64,000 nucleotides of DNA from Telmatospirillum sp. (GTDB lineage Bacteria; Pseudomonadota; Alphaproteobacteria; CACIAM-22H2). The position numbers and the translations under genes are program-made. The notes beneath the pieces were generated by a model, which worked only from the letters and a program-made list of their open reading frames with translations, had not been told where the DNA came from and ran no database searches. This document shows, piece after piece, positions 63,799-64,000 of the stretch; the first letter of the stretch is position 1, and each line of letters begins with the position of its first letter. The DNA lies in assembly GCA_020248985.1 (NCBI GenBank), contig JADCGL010000003.1, positions 150,329 to 214,328 on the forward strand, in the 5' to 3' direction.

Positions 63799-64000
63799 AT
63801 GCCGCTGAATCGCCGACATCTTTCAAGCGTGAACGCCCGCCGCTCGCAGCGCCGGAAAGCGGCTGCGCGCATGGGGTGGCCGCTGGCGCTGGCGGTGGTC
63901 GGCATTTCGGCGCCGGGCTTGGCGCAGACCCTGCCGCAGGGCGGCAATGTGGTCGGCGGGGCCGGCACGATCACGCAGACCAACCCGAACCAGCTCACGA
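63799..64000 (+). CDS. Two-partner-secretion exoprotein, N-terminal fragment
   Basis: The frame starting at the ATG at 63799 stays open to the window end: 67 full codons, so the 3' end lies outside. The signal peptide (arg-rich n-region, GWPLALAVVGISAPGLAQ) is followed by LPQGGNVVGGAGTITQTNPNQLT, which matches the start of the TPS/haemagglutination activity domain of FhaB-like proteins. Such proteins are large and are exported by an outer-membrane TpsB partner. The fragment is too short for anything further. Confidence 0.82.
   Translation, partial: MPLNRRHLSSVNARRSQRRKAAARMGWPLALAVVGISAPGLAQTLPQGGNVVGGAGTITQTNPNQLT

Overview
The window is a stretch of high-GC chromosome from an alphaproteobacterium. 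The closest overall fit is a Rhodospirillales-like lineage. That placement rests on recognisable gene neighbourhoods (dnaQ-secB-Tim44-mltA-smr, hslUV divergent from hisB-hisH-hisA-hisF-hisE, lppC/rsmI-yraN-gshB, rph-rdgB-hemW divergent from hrcA-grpE-dnaK-dnaJ, and dapB/nth) and on individual protein similarity; the species cannot be named from the sequence. Coding density is very high, neighbouring genes are often coupled by 4-base ATGA overlaps, and I see no rRNA, tRNA, IS element, prophage or CRISPR array.

Layout. 1-3592: end of dnaQ, then secB, a histidine phosphatase, a Tim44-like protein and mltA. 3605-6413: an accessory patch with a GST, a divergent LysR regulator and an FMN-dependent alpha-hydroxy-acid dehydrogenase. 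6424-7618: Smr protein, XRE regulator, small glycine-zipper lipoprotein. 7608-13483: hslUV facing away from a tightly overlapped histidine operon that ends with a HIT protein. 13484-13786: a gene-free spacer holding a helically phased 11-bp degenerate repeat and two palindromes. 13787-19930: comM, the ahpC-ahpD peroxide defence pair divergent from oxyR, an extensin-like lipoprotein, and a LysR regulator divergent from a TSUP permease. 19927-25474: gshB, a SirB1-like protein, a BON lipoprotein, yraN and rsmI on the minus strand, lppC and a GFA protein on the plus strand. 25471-33983: hemW-rdgB-rph and the hrcA-grpE-dnaK-dnaJ heat-shock region.

33994-39487 looks like an insertion between dnaJ and dapB. 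It holds a CHASE-domain histidine kinase with a receiver-only response regulator, divergent from three overlapping genes that match the mycobacterial decaprenyl-phosphoryl-arabinose pathway (UbiA-type phosphoribosyltransferase, DprE1-like oxidase, DprE2-like reductase). The DprE1-like enzyme has alanine where M. tuberculosis DprE1 has the drug-reactive Cys387. 39501-41463 returns to conserved genes (dapB, DUF2244, nth). 41460-48081 is a catabolic island with a GntR regulator, EthD-like protein and NAD-epimerase on one strand, and a FAH-family hydrolase, a complete TRAP transporter and an SDR dehydrogenase on the other. A perfect 14-bp palindrome lies in the shared promoter region.

48099-58646: bactofilin with a lipoprotein and a CysZ/EI24-like membrane protein, adenosine kinase-like sugar kinase, typA/bipA, a PAS protein, an AmpG-like MFS transporter, a GT9 glycosyltransferase, and a Pat-type protein acetyltransferase fused to an acyl-CoA synthetase. 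58737-64000: a nitronate-monooxygenase-like flavoprotein with a C-terminal four-cysteine cluster, a RidA protein, a Tat-exported PhnD-like binding protein directly upstream of a hybrid histidine kinase (with no transporter nearby), and the first 67 codons of a large two-partner-secretion exoprotein cut by the window edge.
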